Source: TMED14 sp002378565
GTDB lineage: Bacteria; Bacteroidota; Bacteroidia; Flavobacteriales; Schleiferiaceae
Direction of reading: 5' to 3'
Length of the DNA: 64,000 bases
NCBI GenBank assembly: GCA_943846715.1
Contig: OX044356.1
Span: 868,001 to 932,000, forward strand
The position numbers and the translations under genes are program-made. Every line of letters begins with the position of its first letter. The first letter of the stretch is position 1. Shown piece by piece: positions 52,207-61,800 of the stretch. The notes under the pieces were generated by a model, which did no database searches, was not told where the DNA came from, and saw nothing but the letters and a program-made list of their open reading frames with translations.

Positions 52207-54597
52207 TTAAAAGTTTAAATTATATGTTATGGATGGAATGGCTGTTGCAAAAATGCTAAGCTGTGTAGCCTTTGTCTCTCCAGTTGCATTACCGTTATTG
52301 TCAACCACCTCTTCAAAAAAGATGCTGAATGCATTCTTGCGTGCATAGGCATTGTAAACACCAAAATTCCAGCTCCCCTCCCAATTTCGGTCTTTTTTGT
52401 TAGGTATTCTTACGTCCATACTCAAGTCCAAGCGATGATATGCTGGTGTTCTATTGTTATTCCTTGTTAAGGAGAATGGGTAAAGTATGCCCTCAAACTC
52501 AGTCTTAGATTCAGGGTAAGTGTATGGCTTACCTGTTTGATAAATCAACGACCCTGAGAAGCTAATGTTTGGTTTCCAAGCATAAGCTGCAACCACCGCA
52601 ATATCATGTGGTTTATCTTGAGCAGCTGAATACCATTGGCCAAAGTTGATCCATTCATCAGGGGTTGCGCCCATGTCTACTTGGAGTTCTGAACGACTAA
52701 AAGTATAAGCAATCCAACCTGTCAATGCACCAATCTTTTTGTCTAACTGAACCTCTAAGCCATAGCTTCGCCCACGACCAGTCATCAAATCAACTTCGAT
52801 GTTATCTGTACCTGTAGGTTGCGCACCGTTTTTATAATCAACCAGGTCGCGCATGCTCTTGTAGTAGGTCTCAAGGCTCAATTGCCATTCGCCATTTTTA
52901 AAATTGCGGTTCACACCTGCGGCAATTTGATCAGCCGTGCCGGGTTTGATGTATCGTCCTGCTGGTCTCCAAGTGTCAATTGGTAAGGAAGAGGTTGTGT
53001 TTGAGATCAAGTGTATGTACTGGCGCATACGGTTATAACTAAGTTTCACCGAACTGTTTTCAGAGCTTCTATAGTTAATTGCTAAACGTGGCTCTATGCC
53101 TTGAAGCCCCTCAAATGCTGATATGATATCACCGCTGCTATAGCTTGTTGTATCAATGATCCTTTCGTTGCGATAAGTACCTGCACTTGTAGGGTTATAG
53201 TTGACTACATCACGGGCGCCAATATTGTAAAATGAGCTGTAGCGCAAGCCACCACGTAAAGTTAACCGGTTGTTTATCTTCCAGTTGTCTTCAATGTAAA
53301 AAGATGGTTCAACTGCATATTCATTTTGCAGTTCTATTGAAATATCTGCAATTGCGCTATCTATAAAATCAGCCCTTACACTGAAGGGCTCGAAATCATA
53401 AACCGTAGCTTCAGCGCCAAAGTTGACTTGGTGCTTAGCATTAGGGAACCAGCTGAAAGCTACCTTATTTGATTGGTTATTGATGTATGCAACATTATCA
53501 ATTTTTGCCGTTGGGAAGTCAAATCCAATCGCATAATCATAATCTGAATAGATTGAACTTACATTCAAAAACAGTTTGTCGTTGATTAGGTAATTCCATC
53601 GACCAGTCAACCCTAAATTACCCCAGTTGAAACGCACAAGTCCAGGAACGCCAAAGGCATCCTTTCCATAATATGCACTTAAAAATAAACGGCTCTTGTC
53701 ATTGAACTTGTAATTCACTTTTGCATTTAGGTCGTAAAAATTAGCAATGATCGTATTGATGTCATCATCCGGTGACAAGCGAAGAAGCAAATCTTGATAT
53801 GACCTTCTGCCTGCTATCATAAAGCTTGCTTTGTCTTTAACTAAGGGCCCTTCAAACATAACGCGAGAAGATAGAAGGCCTAGACCAATAGTTCCACCGT
53901 ACTCTTTAGTGTTACCTTCTTTCTGGTGAACGTCCAAGACTGATGAAAGTCTACCACCAAATACAGCTGGCACTCCACCCTTGTACAGTTTCAAATCGCT
54001 AACAGCATCACCATTGAATACTGAGAAAAAACCGAAAATATGAGAGCTGTTGTATACCGGCGCTTGGTCTAGAAGAATCAAGTTTTGATCTGTTTTTCCA
54101 CCACGAACGTTAAACCCACTTGCACCTTCTCCAACGGTAGTGACCCCTGGAAGAAGCGTTATAGATCTGATGACATCAAATTCACCTAGAAACTGTGGAA
54201 TGGTTTTAATTTGCTTTGCAGTCAGCTGAGTTGTAGACATTTCTGCACTGTTCAGATTTTCATCTAATCTCTTTGCATTGACCTGCACCTCAGCCAATTG
54301 ATTTGCAGATTCCTTCAGTTCAAAGTTGAAGCTTTTGCTTGAGGTGAGATTTATTGTCTTAATGATAGTCTCGAAACCAATGTAGCTCACTGTAAATGTT
54401 TGTTGACCTGCAGGAATCGTAAGAGAGTAGAAACCATAGACATTGGTTACCGTTCCTTGTCGGTCCTGGTTAACAATGGGAACGTTGATGAGCTCTTCTC
54501 CAGTGGCAGAATCTCGCATGTAACCACTGATGGTAACATTTTGTGCTGTAATCGAAGCACTTAGTAGAAAGCTAAATATGGCAAGCCAGTTTTTCAT
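52207..54597 (-). CDS. TonB-dependent receptor with carboxypeptidase-regulatory-like domain
   Basis: The 796-residue protein has a signal peptide (MKNWLAIFSFLLSASITAQN), a CarboxypepD_reg-like beta-sandwich (residues 22-105, YMRDSATGEELINVPI), the plug domain (FDVIRSITLLPGV then GFNVRGGKTDQNLILLDQAPVYN near 165) and a beta-barrel ending in AIPSITYNLNF. It belongs to the DUF4249-linked receptor group rather than SusC. I used ATG 54597 because it starts the signal peptide; the frame extends 16 codons upstream. A consensus promoter lies about 140 bases upstream, leaving a long leader. Confidence 0.92.
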   Translation of the reverse strand: MKNWLAIFSFLLSASITAQNVTISGYMRDSATGEELINVPIVNQDRQGTVTNVYGFYSLTIPAGQQTFTVSYIGFETIIKTINLTSSKSFNFELKESANQLAEVQVNAKRLDENLNSAEMSTTQLTAKQIKTIPQFLGEFDVIRSITLLPGVTTVGEGASGFNVRGGKTDQNLILLDQAPVYNSSHIFGFFSVFNGDAVSDLKLYKGGVPAVFGGRLSSVLDVHQKEGNTKEYGGTIGLGLLSSRVMFEGPLVKDKASFMIAGRRSYQDLLLRLSPDDDINTIIANFYDLNAKVNYKFNDKSRLFLSAYYGKDAFGVPGLVRFNWGNLGLTGRWNYLINDKLFLNVSSIYSDYDYAIGFDFPTAKIDNVAYINNQSNKVAFSWFPNAKHQVNFGAEATVYDFEPFSVRADFIDSAIADISIELQNEYAVEPSFYIEDNWKINNRLTLRGGLRYSSFYNIGARDVVNYNPTSAGTYRNERIIDTTSYSSGDIISAFEGLQGIEPRLAINYRSSENSSVKLSYNRMRQYIHLISNTTSSLPIDTWRPAGRYIKPGTADQIAAGVNRNFKNGEWQLSLETYYKSMRDLVDYKNGAQPTGTDNIEVDLMTGRGRSYGLEVQLDKKIGALTGWIAYTFSRSELQVDMGATPDEWINFGQWYSAAQDKPHDIAVVAAYAWKPNISFSGSLIYQTGKPYTYPESKTEFEGILYPFSLTRNNNRTPAYHRLDLSMDVRIPNKKDRNWEGSWNFGVYNAYARKNAFSIFFEEVVDNNGNATGETKATQLSIFATAIPSITYNLNF

Positions 54598-54735
54598 CTT
54601 AAGAAGGTTCTGCACATTAAAAGGTCCAGTAGTTTGATTTTTCATCGTTGTTATAGCAGTAAAAGCAGACGGTCTTGTGAGATTTATAAAGGCGAGTTAT
54701 TTACTAATACCATGCCAGTTGTTTGTTTTGTTTAA

Positions 54736-54765
54736 CAAAAGTAATCAAACAATGAACAAGAACAA
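54736..54765 (-). promoter_or_regulatory. Bacteroidota-type promoter of the receptor-DUF4249-msrB operon
   Basis: TTG, 19 bases, then TACTTTTG on the minus strand. It lies about 140 bases upstream of the receptor ATG and downstream of the tRNA-Pro terminator. Confidence 0.55.
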
Positions 54766-54797
54766 TGCATAGACGCATAAATACTCCATTAAAAGCT

Positions 54798-54829
54798 AAA
54801 AAAAGACCTCCAATTTCTTGGAAGTCTTT
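54798..54829 (-). terminator. Terminator of tRNA-Pro
   Basis: GACTTCCAA / TTGGAGGTC with a 4-base loop (one G-U pair) and seven T on the minus strand, 11 bases after the tRNA. Confidence 0.85.
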
Positions 54830-54840
54830 CAATTACTGTG

Positions 54841-54913
54841 TCGGGATGACAGGACTTGAACCTGCGACCACACGCCCCCCAGGCGTGTACTCTACCACCT
54901 GAGCTACATCCCG
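54841..54913 (-). tRNA. tRNA-Pro (anticodon GGG)
   Basis: The minus strand gives acceptor CGGGATG / CATCCCG, D arm GCTCAGGTGGTAGAGT, anticodon stem CACGC / GCGTG with loop CTGGGGG (GGG), and T arm GCAGG TTCAAGT CCTGT. The first base C1 paired with G72 is typical of bacterial tRNA-Pro. CCA is not encoded. Confidence 0.95.
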
Positions 54914-54924
54914 ATGGAGGTCGG

Positions 54925-54932
54925 CAAATATA
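54925..54932 (-). promoter_or_regulatory. -7 box of tRNA-Pro
   Basis: TATATTTG, identical to the box in front of tRNA-Arg, 11 bases before the tRNA 5' end. The -33 side reads TTTTTC, a partial match. Confidence 0.6.
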
Positions 54933-55002
54933 AGCTATGACTGTTGAGAAAAAGCAATGATTCATTGCTGTCATCAATGCTTTGACTTTTACATTTGTCC
55001 CC

Positions 55003-55938
55003 ATGGAACAACACGATTGCCTCATCATTGGCTCTGGACCTGCAGGGTACACTGCAGCTATTTATGCTTCACGCGCTGACCTCAACCCCATCATGTATGT
55101 GGGGCTTCAGCCTGGTGGGCAATTAACAACAACAACCGAAGTGGATAACTTCCCCGGCTACCCTGAGGGGACCGATGGCAATGCCATGATGGATGACCTC
55201 AAGAAGCAGGCAGAGAGGTTTGGCACTGATGTGCGTTGGGGAATGGTCACAGAAGTTGACTTTGCTAACAAAGCAGGAGACTACCACACCCTAACCATTG
55301 ATGGTGAGACAAAGATTCAAGCAAAAACTGTCATCATATCAACCGGTGCAACAGCAAAATACTTGGGATTGCCTTCCGAGGAAAAGTTCATGGGCTTTGG
55401 CGTAAGTGCCTGTGCTGTCTGTGATGGGTTCTTTTACAAAGGGCAAGAGGTTGTGGTGGTAGGAGCTGGAGACACAGCAGCTGAAGAAGCTACCTACCTA
55501 GCGAAAATCTGTCCCAAGGTTACCCTACTTGTTCGACGTGATCAAATGCGTGCATCGAAAGCCATGCAAAACCGTGTCCTGAACACCAATAACATTGAGA
55601 TCAAGTGGAACACTGAAACCGTTGAAATACAGGGGGGTCAATCAGTTGAAACGGTTGTAGTAAAAAACACCCTGACGGGCGAAATTGAAAACATTGCCGC
55701 AAGCGGCTTCTTTGTAGCCATTGGGCATAAGCCTAACACGGACATCTTCAAGGGCATCCTTGACATGGACGAAACGGGCTACCTCACTCCTACCCTGGGC
55801 AAAACAGCCACCAACAAACCTGGTGTTTTTGCAGCAGGCGACGTGGCTGACAAGGTCTACCGACAGGCCGTCACGGCTGCAGGAACTGGCTGCATGGCTG
55901 CCTTGGAAAGCGAACGCTACCTATCTGAGTTTCATTAG
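55003..55938 (+). CDS. trxB: Thioredoxin-disulfide reductase
   Basis: This 311-residue flavoprotein has the FAD motif IIGSGPAGYTAAIYASRA near residue 8, the redox pair C137-x-x-C140 (SACAVCDGFF), the NADPH motif GAGDTAAEEATYLA and the C-terminal FAD block GVFAAGDVADKVYRQAVTAAGTGC. It keeps thioredoxin reduced with NADPH. The ATG at 55003 (MEQHDCLIIG) fits the family; an in-frame TTG at 54982 would add seven residues. It is transcribed away from tRNA-Pro and converges on the DeaD-type helicase gene. Confidence 0.95.
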   Translation: MEQHDCLIIGSGPAGYTAAIYASRADLNPIMYVGLQPGGQLTTTTEVDNFPGYPEGTDGNAMMDDLKKQAERFGTDVRWGMVTEVDFANKAGDYHTLTIDGETKIQAKTVIISTGATAKYLGLPSEEKFMGFGVSACAVCDGFFYKGQEVVVVGAGDTAAEEATYLAKICPKVTLLVRRDQMRASKAMQNRVLNTNNIEIKWNTETVEIQGGQSVETVVVKNTLTGEIENIAASGFFVAIGHKPNTDIFKGILDMDETGYLTPTLGKTATNKPGVFAAGDVADKVYRQAVTAAGTGCMAALESERYLSEFH

Positions 55939-55988
55939 CTCAGTCAGGTAGCATTCGAATAATTTATGTGATCGTTGCTGTTGAAGCG

Positions 55989-57860
55989 CTAGTAGCGGCT
56001 ACTGCCTCCACCGCCACGGTAACCACCGCCGCCGCCACCGCCACGGTAACCACCGCCGCCGCCACGATTTCCGCCACCGCCACCGCCGCCACGGTAACCA
56101 CCGCCGCCGCCACGATTTCCGCCACCGCCACTGCGGTTTCCGCCACGGTAGCCTCCGCCTCTGCGATTGCGGTTGCCGCCATCTCTGTCTCTAGATTCTC
56201 TACCTACATGATGCTCTACAGCATCAAGCTTGATTTCAATACCTTCCCACTTAGCGCCTTCAATCTCTTCTTTGATTTTGTCAACTGCCGTTTTTGGAAC
56301 TGTGAAATACCCGTGAGCTGGGGCTACATTCACACCTTGCACATCAAAGTCACCCAATCCAGCTGACTCACGAACAAAGTCTTTAAGCAAGGGCCAAGAG
56401 AATCCAGCTTTCTCACCTAAGTTGATCCAGAATCGTTGCTCATCTTCACGACCTCCTCTGCTATGGTTGCCTCGCTCACCGCCTTCGCCGCGATCAGGAC
56501 GATCTTTTCTTCCGCCTTGAGCGGGTGCATTTAGATCCAAATCGGTATGCTCTGCATAGTGACGGAAAAGGGTTTCAAATTCCGCAGATAAGAAATGCTC
56601 AATGATCTCCGCTTTCTTCAATGACTTAAACATGGGAACAACGGTCTCCATGAATGGTGCGATGACTTCCTTGCCTTTGTCCTGTTTAACAACACGATCA
56701 GCAAAATTAATCAACTGACCCGTTACCACATCTTGGCGTGAAGGGAAATCATGCTGTGGAATTTTTCGTCCGATTTGACGCTCAAGAATGTTGATTTTTC
56801 TTGACTCAGTCGGGGTCAATAGAGCCCATGACTCACCTACCTTGCCAGCACGACCTGTGCGACCAGAACGGTGGGTGTAGACTTCTTTATCCTTTGGCAT
56901 CCTGAAGTGGACAACATGGGTGATGTCTTGCACATCAATACCCCTTGCAGCAACATCTGTGCAAACCAAGTAACGAATCTGCTTGTTGCGGAATGCATGC
57001 ATGACCAAGTCACGCTGTTGCTGAGAAAGTTCACCATGCAATGCAGCTGAGGTGTAGCCATCACCAATGAGTTGCTCAGACAATTCCCTTGTTTCAACCC
57101 TGGTCGGACAAAAGATCATGCCATAGAAACCGGGCGCGCTATCAAGCAAACGGCGCAATCCAGCGTATCGACGATCGCGATGTGTCACGAATAATTTATG
57201 TTCAACGGAGGTGGTCGCTTCATTGCGGCCACTGATCATCACCTTCAAAGGATTCTCCATGAAGTCTTTGATGATGCGCTCAATCTCTCTAGGCAAAGTG
57301 GCAGAAAACAACCATGTGGCAGAATTATCACTCACTTGAGCAAGGATTTCACGAACATCATCCAAGAAACCCATGTTCAACATCTCATCTGACTCATCCA
57401 AAACCACGGTTTCAACCTGACTCAGGTCCATGGCACGTCGAGCGATCAAATCCTTCAAACGCCCTGGCGTAGCAACAACTATGTCCACACCTCGCTTCAA
57501 GGATTGAATCTGATCCCTTACCGATGATCCGCCATAAGCAGCCATGATACGAATTTGCGGCATGTGCGCTGCATACTTCTCCATTTCGCCTGTAATCTGA
57601 ACACAGAGCTCACGGGTTGGAGAAAGAATCAGCCCTTTGGGTTTTTTGTTTCCTCCCGCATCCACTAAATGGTGTAACATCGGAAGGCCAAAGGCGGCAG
57701 TCTTGCCTGTGCCTGTTTGTGCCAAGGCTAGCATGTCCCTGCCTCCTTCGAGGAGTTCGGGGATGGCTTTTGCTTGAACGGGTGTGGCCTCGGTGAAGCC
57801 TAAGTCGGTTACGGCCTGAACCAATGGTTCTGCTAGGCCTAAATCTGAAAAAGTGGTCAT
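55989..57860 (-). CDS. deaD: DEAD-box RNA helicase, DeaD/CsdA type, with RGG tail
   Basis: The 623-residue protein has the helicase core: AQTGTGKTAAFGLP near 47, PTRELC, DESDEMLNMGF (motif II with Ser instead of the usual Ala), SATLP and HRSGRTGRAG. A DbpA-type RNA-binding domain follows at about 470-550 (RFWINLGEKAGFSW to YFTVPKTA). The last 65 residues are almost only Gly with Arg, Tyr and Asn (GGGYRGGGGG repeats), a non-specific RNA-binding tail that tends to phase-separate. DeaD enzymes act in ribosome assembly and cold adaptation. The ATG lies only 19 bases after the 3' end of the RNase P RNA on the same strand. Confidence 0.93.
   Translation of the reverse strand: MTTFSDLGLAEPLVQAVTDLGFTEATPVQAKAIPELLEGGRDMLALAQTGTGKTAAFGLPMLHHLVDAGGNKKPKGLILSPTRELCVQITGEMEKYAAHMPQIRIMAAYGGSSVRDQIQSLKRGVDIVVATPGRLKDLIARRAMDLSQVETVVLDESDEMLNMGFLDDVREILAQVSDNSATWLFSATLPREIERIIKDFMENPLKVMISGRNEATTSVEHKLFVTHRDRRYAGLRRLLDSAPGFYGMIFCPTRVETRELSEQLIGDGYTSAALHGELSQQQRDLVMHAFRNKQIRYLVCTDVAARGIDVQDITHVVHFRMPKDKEVYTHRSGRTGRAGKVGESWALLTPTESRKINILERQIGRKIPQHDFPSRQDVVTGQLINFADRVVKQDKGKEVIAPFMETVVPMFKSLKKAEIIEHFLSAEFETLFRHYAEHTDLDLNAPAQGGRKDRPDRGEGGERGNHSRGGREDEQRFWINLGEKAGFSWPLLKDFVRESAGLGDFDVQGVNVAPAHGYFTVPKTAVDKIKEEIEGAKWEGIEIKLDAVEHHVGRESRDRDGGNRNRRGGGYRGGNRSGGGGNRGGGGGYRGGGGGGGNRGGGGGYRGGGGGGGYRGGGGSSRY
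56008..56160 (-). repeat. Low-complexity glycine repeat in the deaD 3' end
   Basis: The 20-base unit CCACGGTAACCACCGCCGCC (plus strand) occurs at 56014, 56041 and 56089 within G+C-rich triplet repeats. It encodes the GGGYRGGGG tail and would be prone to length variation by slippage. Confidence 0.85.
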
Positions 57861-57879
57861 GGTAAAATATTTAAAAAGC

Positions 57880-58259
57880 GTACAGCTGTATAAGCCGGAT
57901 TCTGTTCACGCCTCACGGCGTGTCCCTGTCATTCCTCTAGGCGGCATGTCACCATGACGCTCTATCTGCCTACCCGCCAGGTTGAACGAACCGTTCTCAA
58001 ACCCTGGCCTACATGGCATTTCATCCCGCGAGGTTTACCTAGCTGAAGCAGTTACCTGCTCCACTGGTGAGCTCTTACCTCACCTTTTCACCCTTACCAA
58101 ATCGACTCGTACGAGGCCGATGGCGGTCTACCTTTCTGCGGCACTATCTATCGACCCAGCCCGAAGGCTGTGCCGCCTTCCTGTTAGGAAGCGCGGTGCT
58201 CTGTGATGTCCGGACTTTCCTCTTCATGATAAATCGTGAAGCGACAAGGCCAGCTATAC
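57880..58259 (-). ncRNA. rnpB: RNase P RNA (bacterial type A)
   Basis: The minus strand carries the conserved GAGGAAAGTCCGGAC near the 5' end, GGTAAGGGTGAAAAGGTG in the middle, GGGTAGGCAGATAGAG and the 3' ACAGAATCCGGCTTA. The ends pair as helix P1 (GTATAGCTG with CAGCTGTAC), which defines a transcript of about 380 nt. RNase P RNA trims 5' leaders from tRNA precursors. A TACCTTTG box lies directly upstream. Confidence 0.95.
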
Positions 58260-58265
58260 GCGGCG

Positions 58266-58273
58266 CAAAGGTA
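58266..58273 (-). promoter_or_regulatory. -7 box of rnpB
   Basis: TACCTTTG on the minus strand ends 6 bases before the P1 helix, the right distance for transcription to start at the mature 5' end. Its -33 region lies in the 3' end of the Smr gene. Confidence 0.65.
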
Positions 58274-58284
58274 CTCTTTTGTCG

Positions 58285-58779
58285 TCAACTCCTATTGTCT
58301 GGACTGAAAACCACTTCTGAACCCCATGCTTCACGCCGGGAAACAATACGCCATTGTCCTGTCTGCTTAAGGAAACGATCAATGGCAGCTTTCAGCTTTC
58401 CTTGCCCAACACCATGGTTGATTAACACCCTTTGGCTATTTGATCTTCTGGCCAACAGCAAAGATTGCTTCAAGCAGGCCAACTGATGTGCCATTGGCTC
58501 CAACCCCTGATTCAAGCTAGGCAAAGCTGATAAATGCAAATCTATAACGTACAATTCAGGGTCTTTAGATGGCTTGGGGGCTTGCTTGGTTTTTTCTGTC
58601 AGATTTGGCGCGGGAAGTTCTCCATAATCCAATGGCTGCTTCAACATCACACTCGATTGAGGGAATTGCAACAGCATGTCATCAACAGATAGCGTTACTG
58701 CTTCCCCATCAATGGCTACAATTTTCCCTTGCTCTACACCGTCAATGATGACACCATGGTCTCCAATCTTCATGATCAC
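58285..58779 (-). CDS. Smr-domain protein
   Basis: This 164-residue protein has an N-terminal region of short strands (KIGDHGVIIDGVEQGKIVAI), a proline/lysine linker near 65, and an Smr domain with the DLHL signature near 80 and HGVGQGKLKAAI near 122, the usual HGxGxGxLR loop. The Bacteroidota DUF2027-Smr proteins have the same order but are longer. Smr domains are nicking endonucleases in some proteins; catalytic activity here is unproven. The start may be the second Met (58773). It precedes rnpB on the same strand. Confidence 0.78.
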   Translation of the reverse strand: MIMKIGDHGVIIDGVEQGKIVAIDGEAVTLSVDDMLLQFPQSSVMLKQPLDYGELPAPNLTEKTKQAPKPSKDPELYVIDLHLSALPSLNQGLEPMAHQLACLKQSLLLARRSNSQRVLINHGVGQGKLKAAIDRFLKQTGQWRIVSRREAWGSEVVFSPDNRS

Positions 58780-58784
58780 AAGAT

Positions 58785-58815
58785 AAAAAAAGCCCCCGGC
58801 GCAAACCGGGGGCTT
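58785..58815 (-). terminator. Terminator of the T9SS surface protein gene
   Basis: GCCCCCGG / CCGGGGGC with a 6-base loop and seven T on the minus strand, 21 bases after the stop codon. Confidence 0.92.
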
Positions 58816-58836
58816 CTTGAATTAAAAAACTAAAGC

Positions 58837-61800
58837 TTACTGAAGCACAACACGAAGGTTGTTCTCTCCAGCTTCTCCAGCCAGACGGATGGTGTAAACA
58901 CCCTTCGCTAGATCTCTCAAGTCCATCGGTATGGATACAAGTCCAGATTGCTTGGCAACCGTTTCTTGAACAAGTACCTGACCCACGCCATTGACAACCT
59001 GAAGCAAGCCCTCGAAGTCATTCATGCCATCGATGGTAATCATCAACTGGCCATTGGATGGGTTCGGGTAAGCTTGAATCAATTGACCCAAGACATTCTC
59101 ATCCAGACCAACATGGCTGGTTACCTGGAAGGAAACGCTGTCACTTGAACCACATACCGTGTCCATCACAACCAAGCTGACGGTGTAAACACCTGCAGTT
59201 GGATAACTGTGCTGAACCATGAGGCCTGAACCAACATTGCCATCGCCATAGGTCCAGTCATAGGTCTGACCGTATGAACCAGTGGCATCAAAGTCATAGG
59301 TACCCGAAGCAGGAACTGTCTCAGTACCTGAACCAACTGCCAATGCCGTGTCGCTGTTGAGGAAGAAGCTTACTGGCTTACGCAGGTTAGAACAAGACGT
59401 CGATGTGCCAACCATCTTCATGTTGGGTCTACTGGTAGTGCCAATTGCATTCGTTATCACACCGGGTGTGCAACCTGATGCCGATGAGGCGTCTGTGTAC
59501 CCATCAATGGTAGCTGTATGTGCTGCCGTGTGGTAGTAAACAGAGTAGTTGCCTGTCCATGCGCTGTTATCAAAGCAAACTTCAAAGACCACATTGCTTG
59601 CACCATCCCACATGAAGTTTGTGGTGAAGTAATGCATGTTCCAACCTGTTGTCGGAGCCAACGACGTGTTGGTATACACACTAGTGAAGGACGTTGAAGT
59701 GATGAAACCTGTGGCAGGAATACTTGCCACATTGCCTGCCTTGATGGCAAAGTTAGCCATAGGTGCTGAATTGGTTGCTGCCACATCAAAGCCAATGGCT
59801 GAAATCTGACTTGCGCCATAGCCACCTGTCATGGCTGCCATCTCAGCTGCAGTCACAATGTACTGTGCGCGACCATCCATGTAATAAGTCTTGTACGGCG
59901 TGATTCGCGTGTTTGTACCTGTCGTCAAAGTACCACTGCCGATGGCGGAAGTATCAGTGCTTGACAAGTATCCCACATAGTAGGTGCTTTGGCCAGCAGT
60001 AGAAACAGTGTAGTCGTCACCTTCAGCCAACGTTGTCGTATCGGTTGCATTAGCGTACCATCCATAAAGCACGCCTGCTACAGGCGAAGCGCTTAGCATG
60101 GTGCTATCAACTGAAGAGCAAACGGTATCCCCTGTAACTACCACAGGTTCATAGGAGATAATGCTCGTAGTTGTATTACTCAAAGAGTCATTACTACCAT
60201 CCTGATCATTGGCAAGCACCACATAACCATCTACATCAAAGTCACCGCCAGCATAGGTCACAAATGTGCCAACCTGTACCGTGTCATGGGTGAAAGCTGG
60301 GATGGTAACGGTGCTGGTAGTTTGCTGAGAAACTGTCGTAGCTGCTGCAACATCCGTGAAGGACACATTCACAGACAAGCTGGTGATTGGACTGAGTCCA
60401 TTGTTGTACACAATCACGTCAACTGTCACGGCAGAATCACCGCATGAACCAATGCCTGCAATTTTCACAATAGCTGCATCATCCGAAATTGGCGCAAACT
60501 CATCAGCTCCAATATCTGGTGTTGTTGTTGAACGGCTATCGCCATCCACGTCAACTGTTACTGATGCAATCGGTGTAGCGATGTTATTTGGCCCACCATT
60601 TACCACGTGCAAATCATCACTCGAAGCAAACAGCACAGCTGCATCGCTAGAGTTTTGGTTGTAAGCAGTATTTGCAGTTTGCCATGCGGCGAGTGTTGCG
60701 TAATTGGTTGTTCCCCATCGCGCAAGGTTAGCCCCACCTGTGTTGTACAGGTTGTAGTCCCATCCAATAATGCTATCTGGAATATTCGGCACATAGACCG
60801 CGTAGTTGGATACACCCACAAAGATGTTGTTTTGAACATTCCACATCTTGGACTTGAGGGTCGTTGACGTGGTTGAGTACAAGTATGCACCGTAGGTAGA
60901 ACCTTTGAAGGTGTTGTTGTAGAAGTCCACGAAACGTGGTGTGTACGCGTACATACCGTATGCACCACCTGATGCAGCCATATTGTTAACCACGCGACTC
61001 TGTGTCGATAGGCCATTGGCCTGGTAGTTGGCGTAGTACAGGTACAAGGCATAGGTCTTGGCGACCAAGTTGTTCTCTTCAATATTGAAATCAAAGCAAT
61101 AGCCCGCGTAGATACCATAGCTACCAGATGCTCTGGCATCCGTGAAGCTGTTGCCAATAATGTCCACATCTTCCACATAGTAGCATCTGATACCGTAGAA
61201 ATACTGCAATGTCAAGTCGTTGTTCAGGATGTTAATGTCACTGATGCGCGAGGAAAATGATGAGCCACTCATCACAATACCATAGTAACCACCTTTGATC
61301 TCATTGCCTGAGATGGTGATGTGGTTGGCATTGTTGCCATAGGCCGTTCCAGAGGTCATCGACGAAGTTGCTGTAATAGCCGTCACGGAGGATGTCGTAC
61401 CCACCGTATCAGCCACAACCAAGTTATCCTCGATGTTGATGTACTGCGCATTGTTTGTCAGGCGGATTGCTGTGAATCCGTTGCCGTCAATGATCATGTC
61501 CTTCAGTGTCACGTACTTGGTGCCATTAAGCAAGACTGCTTCATTCATACCTAGAGCAGCCATGACCTTGGATCCGGTCTGACCTTGGAAGGTGACCGTG
61601 TTGGTAGATGATGCACCAATGACGCTAGTCAATGAAATACCTGTTACCCAAGTCTGATTGGCAGCCAATGTGAAGGTCACAGGGCCAGAGACACCACAAC
61701 CAGATAGGAACTGCACAGCAGAATCCAAGGTGGTGAAGTTGTTGGCTCCTGTACCAGCGGTGTCAATCGTGTAGGCGCCACTAAGGGTGCTCACACACTC

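Noticed and set aside
48760..54840. Site-specific island with attachment repeats at tRNA-Pro
   Set aside because: No copy of the tRNA 3' end is seen at the left side, and there is no integrase or transposase, so only composition supports the idea and I did not annotate att sites.
54789..55052. Minus-strand open frame of 87 codons
   Set aside because: It runs through tRNA-Pro, its terminator and the trxB start, so it is not a gene.
56008..56160. Regularly repeated units considered as a CRISPR array
   Set aside because: The units are in-frame GGGYRGGGG codons without unique spacers.
55968..56366. Plus-strand Ala/Thr/Val-rich frame of 132 codons
   Set aside because: It is the reverse reading of the glycine-repeat tail of the helicase gene.
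57982..58486. Plus-strand open frames over 57.98-58.49 kb
   Set aside because: They cover the RNase P RNA gene and the Smr gene on the other strand.
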